Assembly: GCA_018397055.1 (NCBI GenBank)
Contig: JAGTQS010000006.1
Coordinates: 1 to 33,627, forward strand
Length of the DNA: 33,627 nucleotides
From: Candidatus Bathyarchaeota archaeon
Lineage (GTDB): Archaea; Thermoproteota; Bathyarchaeia; Bathyarchaeales; DTEX01
Direction of reading: 5' to 3'
Part shown: piece after piece, positions 16,484 to 23,868 of the stretch
Position numbering within the stretch: the stretch's first letter is position 1
Layout of the letters: each line of letters starts with the position of its first letter
Notes under the pieces: generated by a model
What the model was told of the DNA's origin: nothing
The model's database searches: none
What the model saw: the letters and a program-made list of their open reading frames with translations, nothing else
Position numbers and translations under genes: made by a program

Positions 16484-17844
16484 TAAGTGATTTCAATTTC
16501 AATTCCAAGCACTCGACACAACTCAGTCAGTTCCTTAGAATAATCTCCATAAATGATATGATAGTGTTGAGCGAGGATTTTTCCCATAAACTCCCTTGTC
16601 CTGTTCCCAAGCACTATCTCCAAGCTTGGATAAACAGGTGCTTCCAGCTGCCAACCTATTTCATGCCAAACCCTTGGTTTTTCAGCTTCAGCAACTACAA
16701 CGTGCAACTTGTACTGGTCGCCTACGGAAGCTAGCCGCGCCAACGTAACTTTTCCAGTTCTCATTGAACCAACGGTCATTAGCCCTGTTAATTTTCCCCA
16801 GGCGTATTTATACAGTCTTGGAGTATTCTCGAGAGCCTGCTGAGGAATCATGCCACATACACCCATCAAGACGCGGTCTTCAAGTATGTCATAAAATTCA
16901 AGATAAACCGATCTTTGCCCGCTGATGTAGTCTAACATTAGCTCTGTAACCAAACCTAGGACGTCGCACTCGCAAACAACGGGCACCTCAGCTCCAGCTA
17001 AAGCAAGAGGTATGCATGGCGTTATGCCGTGGTATATTGGTAAACCATACACGCATTTCATGCTGACCGCTGAAAATCTTCGTTCATCAATTATCTTCTT
17101 CAGGGCTAAAAATATTTTAGTTGCTTTTTGAAGGTCCTCTCTGGCTACTTGTTTGTCCACATCCCAGCTGCCAAACTGTTCCTTTACGAATCTGTCCGCC
17201 TCTTCGTCTGGCATTTCTTCTGCTTTTAAAAGAAGCCTATGCACCTCATAGTCTTCAACTTCAGGCCCAACCTTACTTCGAAGAGAGGTTTGGTCAAAAC
17301 CAGCTGTATAACTGCCCATGTCAGCGTATCCAAAGATGCCAACTCTTGATTGCGACAATTTTCTTGCAGCCTCACAAGCTTTCGCAAATTTCGCTATCTC
17401 ATTTTGGGCATTCCCTGAATCAGGGTTGCCAAAGACCACTTTTATATTGAACCCCATCGTTTTCAGCGGCTGCATAACAGCGGACATAGCAGCTGCACCC
17501 GCAGGTGCAATGAGAACACCTTTTTCATCCAAAGACGATAAAGCCCAAAGAAGAATCGGCCGATTTCGGAAATTTATTAAGGTGTTCACGATCATCGGTG
17601 GTTCAGCCCAAGAGGGAAGCAAGGCTGTTAAAAAGTCGAAGTCTCCACGTTTTAAGGCTGATGCAGCTGGGTCAACGTCTGATAGTTCAATGACTGGTCC
17701 TGCTTCAGCAGTTTCCTTTATGCCGATTGAAGCCATCGTGTTTCTAGCAGCTTCCACGACCTTCTTCAACAGTTCAACAGTGTCTTTAGTATATGCTGGG
17801 GCTATGAAGCTCACAAATCCTGTACGCAACTGTAGCTCCTCCAT
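16480..17844 (-). CDS. L-fucose isomerase family protein
   Basis: The start is ATG 17844 (MEELQLRTGFVSF). The longer open frame beyond it is only the miniature element. About 454 residues with the fold of the L-fucose/L-arabinose isomerase family: VPVVCECDVLG (Glu/Asp metal region), LEFYDILEDR, a central VGSMRTGKVTLARL, and the C-terminal QHYHIIYGDYSKELTELC, where the His and the YGD are typical. The family interconverts aldoses and ketoses with Mn2+. In many relatives the central loop reads xHCG, while here it is GVCG, so metal or substrate handling may differ. The last residue (Tyr) and the stop come from copy 1 of the element. Restoring the pre-insertion sequence would give a TAA one codon earlier. 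It has its own TATA just before the ATG. Confidence 0.8.
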   Translation of the reverse strand: MEELQLRTGFVSFIAPAYTKDTVELLKKVVEAARNTMASIGIKETAEAGPVIELSDVDPAASALKRGDFDFLTALLPSWAEPPMIVNTLINFRNRPILLWALSSLDEKGVLIAPAGAAAMSAVMQPLKTMGFNIKVVFGNPDSGNAQNEIAKFAKACEAARKLSQSRVGIFGYADMGSYTAGFDQTSLRSKVGPEVEDYEVHRLLLKAEEMPDEEADRFVKEQFGSWDVDKQVAREDLQKATKIFLALKKIIDERRFSAVSMKCVYGLPIYHGITPCIPLALAGAEVPVVCECDVLGLVTELMLDYISGQRSVYLEFYDILEDRVLMGVCGMIPQQALENTPRLYKYAWGKLTGLMTVGSMRTGKVTLARLASVGDQYKLHVVVAEAEKPRVWHEIGWQLEAPVYPSLEIVLGNRTREFMGKILAQHYHIIYGDYSKELTELCRVLGIEIEITY

Positions 17845-17860
17845 AAAACTCAGTTGAGTA

Positions 17861-17873
17861 TTTAATATATTAA
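17861..17873 (-). promoter_or_regulatory. TATA-type promoter for the isomerase gene
   Basis: On the minus strand, TTAATATATTAAATA lies about 24 bases before the ATG at 17844, which suits a leaderless transcript. Element copy 2 is inserted directly upstream, and its 7 bp duplication touches the TATA run, so the insertion may have changed the upstream BRE part of this promoter. Confidence 0.5.
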
Positions 17874-17876
17874 TGA

Positions 17877-18010
17877 CTAAACTTTGGCAAATTTTCATTT
17901 CGGAAGCATTAAAAACGCAAAAAATGGAGTTCCAAATATGAAAAATTAACATTATTTTGGTAAAATACTTTAAAGAAATGGGCAAAAGCCAAAAATTTGC
18001 CAAACTTTAG
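17877..18010 (+). mobile_element. Miniature inverted-repeat element, copy 2 (diverged)
   Basis: The 134 bp copy starts CTAAACTTTGGCAAATTTT and ends with its inverse carrying one mismatch. A perfect 7 bp direct repeat TTAATGA flanks it (17870-17876 and 18011-18017). Aligned by eye it matches copy 1 at roughly four bases in five, so it is an older insertion. It lies between the FGGY kinase and the isomerase on the minus strand, in the opposite orientation to copy 1. Confidence 0.88.
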
Positions 18011-18039
18011 TTAATGAATTAATTAGTCTTTGTGCCCAA

Positions 18040-19548
18040 TTAGAACATGGTTCTAAGATTGTTGTATAATGCAACATATTTTCCGTATTGTTTATCGTAT
18101 ATTTCACGATTAGCCGATTGTGGAGAAAAACGTTCTTTGATTGAAACCATGGATTGCACAGCCTCATTAAGCGAAGGAAACGTTTCGGTGGCTAAACCCG
18201 CAAGCACCGCAGCTCCTAAAGCAGCGGTTTCTTCTGTGCGAACTGTCAGTATTGGTTTTTGAAGCACATCTGCTTTGATCTGGTTCCACAAAGGGCTTCT
18301 AGCTGCTCCTCCGGTTGATCTTACCTCTTTTACTTCAACGCCTAATTCTTCGAGAAGCTCGATGTTTCTTCTCAACATATAGGCAATGGACTCTATAATG
18401 GCCCTTATCACATGGCCTTTACCATGGTATAACGTAAGTCCAAATAACACTCCCTTAGCGTCTGGATTAAACTCTGGGGAAGCTGCACCCATAAAGTGAG
18501 GCAAAAGAACCAATCCATCTGAGCCTGGAGGAACTTTAGACGCCTGTGCCATCAAAAGATCATAAGGATCCATGCTTCGCATCATTGCCTCCTCTATTTC
18601 TTGCTTGCCAAAGTTGTCTCTAAACCACTTTAGGACTGCGCCAGCAGTTTGGCACCAAGGTTGAAGGAAATATTTTCCGAAAACAGCGTGGCAGTGGCAT
18701 GGTATTCTCCGCTTTGGATCCAGCAGAAATTTATCAACGGTGGCAACAGCTGCCATTGCTCCTCCAGTGGTTTCGGTGACCACGCCATTTTCGATGTTAC
18801 CTACTCCTATGGCGTTTGCGGCTTGATCGTAGGCACCCGTAGACACAAGAGTTTTTGTGCTTAATCCAGTTTCTTTCGAAGCGTCAGACGTAATTTCACC
18901 CACTGGAACTCCAGATGGATTCAGCTGAGGCAGCTGGTCCTCGTATATTCCAATGAAATCCAAGATTTCTTTCCACCATCTTCGTTTGGTTACGTCGAAA
19001 AGAAGAGAAGAACACACAACTGAATGTTCAGTGGTAAACTTGCCTGTCAAATTGTAAATCAAAAAGTCCTCAAGAAGCAGAAACTTCTCAACTTTCCCAA
19101 AAATTGAAGGCTTGTTTCTTTTTAACCAGAAAATTTTTGTGGCAGTCCATGTGGGAGAAACAAAGTTTTGTCCTGTGACACGATAAACTTCGTCGATGCC
19201 AAACTCGTCTTGTATGATCTTCGCCTCATCCTTTGATCGGTTGTCAAGCCACACAATTGCGTTTCCCAAGAGGTTTCCGTTTTTGTCAAGATATACAAAG
19301 CTTTCCCCCTGACTTGAAACGCCTATGCCTAGAATTTCACGGTTGTCAACATTGGCGTGCTTTAATATTTCTTTGGTACACGTTCTGAATGCGTCCCAGT
19401 AGGTTTTCGGATTAACCTCTACCATGTCTGGAGTTGGCATTAGAAGCTCGTATTCCTTGAATGCTGAAGCTGCAACTTTGCCTTGTTGGTCAAATAGGAC
19501 GCACTTAACCGAGGTTGTACCCAGATCTACTCCTAGGAAATAGGTCAT
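18040..19548 (-). CDS. FGGY-family carbohydrate kinase (xylulokinase-like)
   Basis: A 502-residue sugar kinase. The ATP-binding phosphate loop is GVDLGTTSVKC (6-16), the catalytic base is Asp241 in STGAYDQAANAIG, and TTGGAMA and the GGAARSPLWNQIKADVLQKP block (the FGGY C-terminal signature region) follow. Its overall length and the early GVSSQGESFV are like xylulokinase and related ketose kinases. The exact sugar cannot be read from sequence. The gene starts 25 bases after the deacetylase-like gene on the same strand, forming one transcription unit with it and GH4. Copy 2 of the miniature element separates it from the isomerase gene, 30 bases beyond its stop. Confidence 0.9.
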   Translation of the reverse strand: MTYFLGVDLGTTSVKCVLFDQQGKVAASAFKEYELLMPTPDMVEVNPKTYWDAFRTCTKEILKHANVDNREILGIGVSSQGESFVYLDKNGNLLGNAIVWLDNRSKDEAKIIQDEFGIDEVYRVTGQNFVSPTWTATKIFWLKRNKPSIFGKVEKFLLLEDFLIYNLTGKFTTEHSVVCSSLLFDVTKRRWWKEILDFIGIYEDQLPQLNPSGVPVGEITSDASKETGLSTKTLVSTGAYDQAANAIGVGNIENGVVTETTGGAMAAVATVDKFLLDPKRRIPCHCHAVFGKYFLQPWCQTAGAVLKWFRDNFGKQEIEEAMMRSMDPYDLLMAQASKVPPGSDGLVLLPHFMGAASPEFNPDAKGVLFGLTLYHGKGHVIRAIIESIAYMLRRNIELLEELGVEVKEVRSTGGAARSPLWNQIKADVLQKPILTVRTEETAALGAAVLAGLATETFPSLNEAVQSMVSIKERFSPQSANREIYDKQYGKYVALYNNLRTMF

Positions 19549-19573
19549 TTGTTTTTCTTCTGCCTTTTTTGTC

Positions 19574-21361
19574 TTATAAGCGTCTAAAAATAAGGTTGTC
19601 CAGTTTGAACCTTATTGTTTCCTCGCCTTGGTATGAGGGAAATTCTTTGAATGCTTGGTCTATGTGCTCTGCGTCGCCGTTGAAAATAAACAGGTTTAGA
19701 GTTATCTTGCTTTTACCTGCGAGGCAACACTCTATTTCGCCTTGGGTTGAGACCGTTTTGGCATATTTTATCTTTGAATTATGAAGGTTTTCAGCGTATT
19801 CGGCGATGTAGCTCCAGCTTTTGTATATTTTTTGGTAATTGCATGTTAGCTGGTCAACCATTGAAAGAAGTCTATCCCACTCTTCATTGTTCAGGATTGA
19901 GATGTTTTGCTCGTGGGTTATCAACACAACTGGAAGCAAACTGTTAAGACCGTGCTTAATACCAAAAGCCGCATACCATGCTCCGAGCTCTACGTCGATT
20001 TTTTCTCGACCTGTTTCCCAGAGAAAATCATATTTTTGTCCATTAGGCGCAATGGCGCCCTTGTTTATCAGAAACTGCTGCACCGACTTCGGTACATCTT
20101 CATAGCTTTGGTAGACCACGAAGAGGTCGGGGAAGTCAGGGTGGTAACCGATAACTCCGCCTTGCCCCTTAAATGGTTTCAGCTTTTTCATCTCGGCTTC
20201 GGGAAGCTGCAGCGAAGCAGCATCGTAAGGTACACTAAACGCATATGGCATTCCTAAGTAAACGATCCCTCTTTCTCTAAGAAACGGTATTGCGTCTTTT
20301 CCAACTTCTCCAAAGTGTGCTGTCAGAACTTTGGACCATTTGATTCCCCATTTTTCAGCGTTTTCATCCAGCCTTTTGAAGAATTCCGCTAATTTCTTTT
20401 TGCCGTATTCTTTGCCTTGACCGTGGTCAGTTGGGGATTTTGGTTCCCAGAAAATTTGTTTTGTCCACGTGAAGGCGTGGAACGAAAATTCCACCATCCC
20501 AGCGTCATAAAGTTGCTTGATGACTTGGGCTTCTTTTTCTCCAATGTTTTCAGTGAATAAGGAAACGTGGGGTATGAAGCCGTGTTTGTTTAGGATTTTT
20601 ACCCATTCAAAGTGGTTTGGTGCACCGCTGCAGTCGTCTATCCTTATCGTCACAAATGGCGGCATAGCAAGCATAACGAAGGGCTTCTTAGCTGCCCAAA
20701 CGATGCTTTTCCAGAAAACGTCGTCAAAACCGCCACCATGACCGAAGTACTCTTTAAGCCAAATTTTAGGAGAAACGGCGAAAAGAACGACATTGCCTTT
20801 TCCGCATTTTTCCGTGACAAGTGCAGGTAACCCGCTGCTGTTTGCAACTGACATGAGAAGATTGAAATCTTTTTCGATGTTGACGATGTTACAAACCTCA
20901 ACTGGCTTGTTGAACCGAATGAACTCAGGGTCTTTGGCGCCTGTTATGAAGTGCTTGTTGTTCCAGACTCTGACCATCCACGTGTTAAGATGCGGCATGT
21001 GTGTACCTTCTTCAGAAGTCCAAAGTCCAAAAGCATCTTTGAAGGCATCGTTGTAGGAATGAAGGTCGCCGTCGAAGCAGACTAATCCTACACCTGACTT
21101 TACTGCTTTCAGAATGGAAATTGCGTCGTTTTTTGACAAGCTTCTACCAAAATGTTCTTGGCATAGAATGATTACGCTACAATTGTCTAGAGTCTCAGCA
21201 GCTAAATTGTCCTTAGCGAGGTCAAAGACATTGTATGGTATGCCGAAATAATCCAACGCTGACCACAAAATTTCGTCAAGTTGGCCATATCCTTCTTTTT
21301 GGGAGCTGTCAACTAGACATAAGGCAGAAATATTTTTTTCATTCAATGAACGTACCTCCAA
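19574..21361 (-). CDS. GATase-like plus polysaccharide deacetylase-like protein
   Basis: A 595-residue two-part protein. Residues 10-225 look like a class I glutamine-amidotransferase/ThuA-like Rossmann domain (strand SALCLVD, VIILCQEHFG, GVGLVCFDGD, NVVLFAVSPKIW), with no clear Cys-His-Glu triad. Residues 235-420 resemble the NodB/polysaccharide deacetylase barrel: PPFVTIRIDDCSGAP (Asp242, Asp243 as the metal Asp pair), HVSLFTENIG, EFSFHAFTW (His295), and LTAHFGE. The second His of the usual HxxxH motif is not obvious. A C-terminal region of about 110 residues is beta-rich. It sits between GH4 and the FGGY kinase in one operon, suggesting removal of acetyl or related groups from the same oligosaccharide. 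No signal peptide is seen, so it probably works inside the cell. Confidence 0.6.
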   Translation of the reverse strand: MEVRSLNEKNISALCLVDSSQKEGYGQLDEILWSALDYFGIPYNVFDLAKDNLAAETLDNCSVIILCQEHFGRSLSKNDAISILKAVKSGVGLVCFDGDLHSYNDAFKDAFGLWTSEEGTHMPHLNTWMVRVWNNKHFITGAKDPEFIRFNKPVEVCNIVNIEKDFNLLMSVANSSGLPALVTEKCGKGNVVLFAVSPKIWLKEYFGHGGGFDDVFWKSIVWAAKKPFVMLAMPPFVTIRIDDCSGAPNHFEWVKILNKHGFIPHVSLFTENIGEKEAQVIKQLYDAGMVEFSFHAFTWTKQIFWEPKSPTDHGQGKEYGKKKLAEFFKRLDENAEKWGIKWSKVLTAHFGEVGKDAIPFLRERGIVYLGMPYAFSVPYDAASLQLPEAEMKKLKPFKGQGGVIGYHPDFPDLFVVYQSYEDVPKSVQQFLINKGAIAPNGQKYDFLWETGREKIDVELGAWYAAFGIKHGLNSLLPVVLITHEQNISILNNEEWDRLLSMVDQLTCNYQKIYKSWSYIAEYAENLHNSKIKYAKTVSTQGEIECCLAGKSKITLNLFIFNGDAEHIDQAFKEFPSYQGEETIRFKLDNLIFRRL

Positions 21362-21401
21362 ATTGATGTTGATTAAGTCGTCTTTTATTGTTTTGCATTA
21401 A

Positions 21402-22763
21402 CTAAACGTAATGTTTCCGCATCTCGTCATGTTGCGGAAGAGACAAAATTTCGTCGAGAAGACTTTTCGCTTGTTCCTCTGACTTTGTCCACGGATCCAT
21501 CAAAACAAGGTCAAGAAGTCGTTCCCTGCTTCCTGCCTCGTACGCCTCTAATTCAACCTCAACTGGGGCAACCCTGTCTCTAAGAAGATATGCGGTAACT
21601 GCCTTTGGCAGTCCCCTCGTTTTTTCGCCTTTTACGCCATCACCGTCGACGACGGCTGGGACTTCCACCTCAAAGTTTTCTGGTACGCCAGGAACAAGGT
21701 TTTCAGTGTTCATGATGTTAACTTGGAAGACCCTTGGTATTTCGCATGCTAAAGACTCTATTATGTTGATTATGCTTTCATGCGATTTTTTGGGTGGAAA
21801 AACGCTTGTAACCTTAACAGAAGGGTCATATGCGGTTTTGATTAGTTTAGAAACAGTGTCTTCCTTGGAGGGATTAAGCACCCATCTCCACCAACTCTTG
21901 GGGTCTTCCTTCCATTTTTTCTCCGTCTCGTCGTCCGTGTGGTACCACCAAGGCCACGAACCGCCACCCGGTGTGCAGGTGTCACCGATTGGAAAGACAC
22001 CGAATCTTTTGTAAAGATCTACGGCTTTTGGGCCAACATCACTGCTTGTCCCGCATTCCCTAAAATATTTCTCTGACTCCTTCTCTATCCAATCGTTCAA
22101 AACTGGAAAGGCGTCGTCGCCATCGTGTTTGAAGTCTGTTAACCATATAAAGTGGTTAACGCCTGGAATTTTATACTCGATCTTTTCCAAGTTGAGTCCA
22201 AGCACTGAGGCTAGGTGGAAGACGCCAACGTAGCCGTGGCAAAGCCCGATAAACTTGAGCTTCTTGTATTTTCTGCCAAGATAAGTAGTGGCTGCTAGCA
22301 CTGGGTTTGCAAGTTTAAGGTACCAAGCATCAGGGCAGATTTCCGATATGTCGTTCACTATTGACTCGAAAAGCCTAAATTGATAGAAATTTATCCAGAA
22401 TCCCTCGTCGTGCATTACGTGGTAGCTTCCGCCGAAACGATATCCATGCTTGAAGCCTATGCTCCAGCCATCTCTGTATCCGCTATAACCAACAACTAAA
22501 GCTGTATTAATAACGTAATCCGCATTCTCCAGCGATTTTTTTCTGTCAGTGGTTTTTTCCAGTTTTAATTTTGTTTCAGTCTCTTCTGCGTATCTTTTGC
22601 ATAACGTGTAGACTGCGTCTAACCTTTCTTTGTTTATGTCCATGAAGCTAACCGTGCTTCCTGAAAGATTGGGTGTAAGGCAGAGATCCTTAATAAGCGA
22701 CAAGGAGAAAGTCGCGCTTCCAGCTCCAATTATACTTATTTTAACGTCAACCATATTTGTCAA
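21402..22763 (-). CDS. GH4 glycosidase, alpha-glucuronidase-like
   Basis: A 453-residue NAD+- and Mn2+-dependent glycoside hydrolase family 4 enzyme. NAD-binding IIGAGSATFSLSL (11-23) and the metal-site motifs GLCHGYVGV (Cys175-His176-Gly177) and GVNHFIW (201-207, His204) are present. In GH4 the four-residue motif after the Cys separates branches: CHEV for alpha-glucosidases, CHSV for alpha-galactosidases and CHG-type for alpha-glucuronidases. That classification, from memory of the GH4 literature, favours a uronate substrate here. The ATG at 22763 is followed by ATG at 22754, and a TATA run is at 22792-22800. It starts the operon GH4, deacetylase-like, FGGY kinase. Confidence 0.85.
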   Translation of the reverse strand: MTNMVDVKISIIGAGSATFSLSLIKDLCLTPNLSGSTVSFMDINKERLDAVYTLCKRYAEETETKLKLEKTTDRKKSLENADYVINTALVVGYSGYRDGWSIGFKHGYRFGGSYHVMHDEGFWINFYQFRLFESIVNDISEICPDAWYLKLANPVLAATTYLGRKYKKLKFIGLCHGYVGVFHLASVLGLNLEKIEYKIPGVNHFIWLTDFKHDGDDAFPVLNDWIEKESEKYFRECGTSSDVGPKAVDLYKRFGVFPIGDTCTPGGGSWPWWYHTDDETEKKWKEDPKSWWRWVLNPSKEDTVSKLIKTAYDPSVKVTSVFPPKKSHESIINIIESLACEIPRVFQVNIMNTENLVPGVPENFEVEVPAVVDGDGVKGEKTRGLPKAVTAYLLRDRVAPVEVELEAYEAGSRERLLDLVLMDPWTKSEEQAKSLLDEILSLPQHDEMRKHYV

Positions 22764-22791
22764 CTCTGTTGAAAGTTAATTAGATCTCAAA

Positions 22792-22800
22792 CATATATAA
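22792..22800 (-). promoter_or_regulatory. TATA-type promoter for the GH4 operon
   Basis: The minus strand reads TTATATATG about 33 bases before the GH4 ATG. No other promoter-like sequence of similar quality lies between the divergent GH4 and thyX starts. Confidence 0.45.
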
Positions 22801-22870
22801 CTTGAAGTAGAAAATAGACCTAGTAGAAAATAATATTGTTTCGAACATATGCGCATGGAGAAAAATCGTC

Positions 22871-23548
22871 ATGGAAGTCAACTTGATTAACTATACAAGG
22901 AATGGGATAGAAACCATCGCAACTGCAGTTCGAACATCAGGTCCCTTTTTTGACCAAATGGACGACAGGAAACTTGTAGGGTACATGGTGGAGCACGACT
23001 ATGGTTCAACACTGGAACATGTCTACTTCACTTTTGAGCTAAAAGACATCTCAGTTGCCTTAACCAGAGAACTATTAGAACACAGAATTGCCTCTCACAC
23101 TGCAAAATCAACTAGATACGCGAGTCAAGCAGACGAGATGCCCGTGTACATTCCACCCGACATTAAAGGCCCTTTAAGACAAAAAGTAATCATGCACATG
23201 GAAAAAACGCATGAACTATACAAGCAGATAGAAAAGGAAGCATCCAAAGAATCAGCTCGCTACGTTCTGCCACTGGCCTTAAAATGCACGTACATATGGA
23301 CGATCAACTGCCGTTCTTTACTCAATTTCTTAAGATTAAGACTATGCAAAAACGCTGCCCCAGAAATTAGGTTTATGGCTACAAAAATAAAAGAAGAGGT
23401 CACCAAAATCTACCCCGAAATATTCGAAACCGTCGGGTGCAGAGGCAGCCAATGGGGAATATGCCCAGAACCTAAAAAAAGGAGTTGCGGAAAGTACCCG
23501 ACGAAAAAAGAAATAATGCAACTCTATAATAAAAAAAGTAATGAATAA
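22871..23548 (+). CDS. thyX: Flavin-dependent thymidylate synthase ThyX
   Basis: A 225-residue ThyX. The signature RHRxxSxxxxSxR is present as EHRIASHTAKSTR (Glu70 to Arg82), so the first Arg is Glu while HR, the Ser and the final STR are kept. The FAD- and dUMP-binding C-terminal block is LPLALKCTYIWTINCRSLLNFLRLR (split at 131-157). The length is usual (about 215-230). The enzyme makes dTMP from dUMP with methylene-folate and FADH2. The start is ATG at 22871. It is divergent to the GH4 operon and its role is housekeeping. Confidence 0.93.
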   Translation: MEVNLINYTRNGIETIATAVRTSGPFFDQMDDRKLVGYMVEHDYGSTLEHVYFTFELKDISVALTRELLEHRIASHTAKSTRYASQADEMPVYIPPDIKGPLRQKVIMHMEKTHELYKQIEKEASKESARYVLPLALKCTYIWTINCRSLLNFLRLRLCKNAAPEIRFMATKIKEEVTKIYPEIFETVGCRGSQWGICPEPKKRSCGKYPTKKEIMQLYNKKSNE

Positions 23549-23713
23549 CCTTATTATACATTTATTATCATCAATTTTTGCGATATTCCAAAAACAAACA
23601 AAGGCCATCACTATCCCAATTACCACTATGTTACCAGTAACGTCTAATAGAATTTTGATTCTCGAATGATTAATGTGGCGGGCCCGGGGGGATTTGAACC
23701 CCCGCCCTCAGGC

Positions 23714-23732
23714 TTTCTCCGCCTAAGCTGGC
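23714..23732 (-). other. tRNA-Arg intron 2 (3' strand of anticodon stem)
   Basis: A 19 nt segment located at or just inside the 3' half of the anticodon stem. Because GCC is repeated at both ends, the exact cut can shift by up to three bases. The archaeal splicing endonuclease recognises a bulge-helix-bulge shape, which I could not fold reliably by eye. Confidence 0.65.
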
Positions 23733-23741
23733 TCCGAAGGC

Positions 23742-23759
23742 TTACGCGAAATTTTTTCA
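23742..23759 (-). other. tRNA-Arg intron 1 (5' strand of anticodon stem)
   Basis: An 18 nt AT-rich segment that splits the 5' half of the anticodon stem after its third base (CAG | GC). Removing it together with the other intron restores a perfect stem. Its position differs from the usual 37/38 site. Confidence 0.65.
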
Positions 23760-23868
23760 CTGCGCCATATCCAGCTAGGCTACGGGCCCAATAACTTTTA
23801 CTTTATTGTTTTTAAAGAGATTTTGGGAACATTATTTTAGGCATAAAAAGTATGTGTTTGATTGGGCG

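Larger units (their letters stand above)
23676..23789 (-). tRNA. tRNA-Arg (anticodon TCG) with two introns
   Basis: The acceptor GGGCCCG (at 23783-23789) pairs with CGGGCCC, the discriminator is G and CCA is encoded (23676-23678). The D arm is GCC/GGC and the T arm GGGGG-TTCAAAT-CCCCC. Removing 23742-23759 (18 nt) and 23714-23732 (19 nt, with up to three shifted placements because of a repeated GCC) leaves a perfect anticodon arm CAGGC-CTTCGGA-GCCTG with anticodon TCG (23735-23737), reading CGA codons. Without two deletions no five-pair anticodon stem exists. A TATA-like TTTAAAAA (23809-23816) lies 20-27 bases upstream. Confidence 0.88.

Noticed and set aside
16357..16490. An open frame of about 43 codons running through copies 1 and 2 of the element.
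   Set aside because: Protein identity (about 30 of 43 residues) is lower than DNA identity between the copies, so there is no sign of selection on the peptide. The frame also extends only by chance into flanking sequence.
16343..18017. Copies 1 and 2 in inverted orientation around the isomerase gene look like a composite transposon.
   Set aside because: Each copy has its own 7 bp duplication, and the outer flanks (TAAGTGA and TTAATGA) differ, so the copies inserted separately rather than as a unit.
23676..23789. A single canonical intron at position 37/38 of the tRNA.
   Set aside because: The 5' sequence CAGTG cannot pair with GCCTG to form a five-pair stem. Only removal of two segments gives a full arm.
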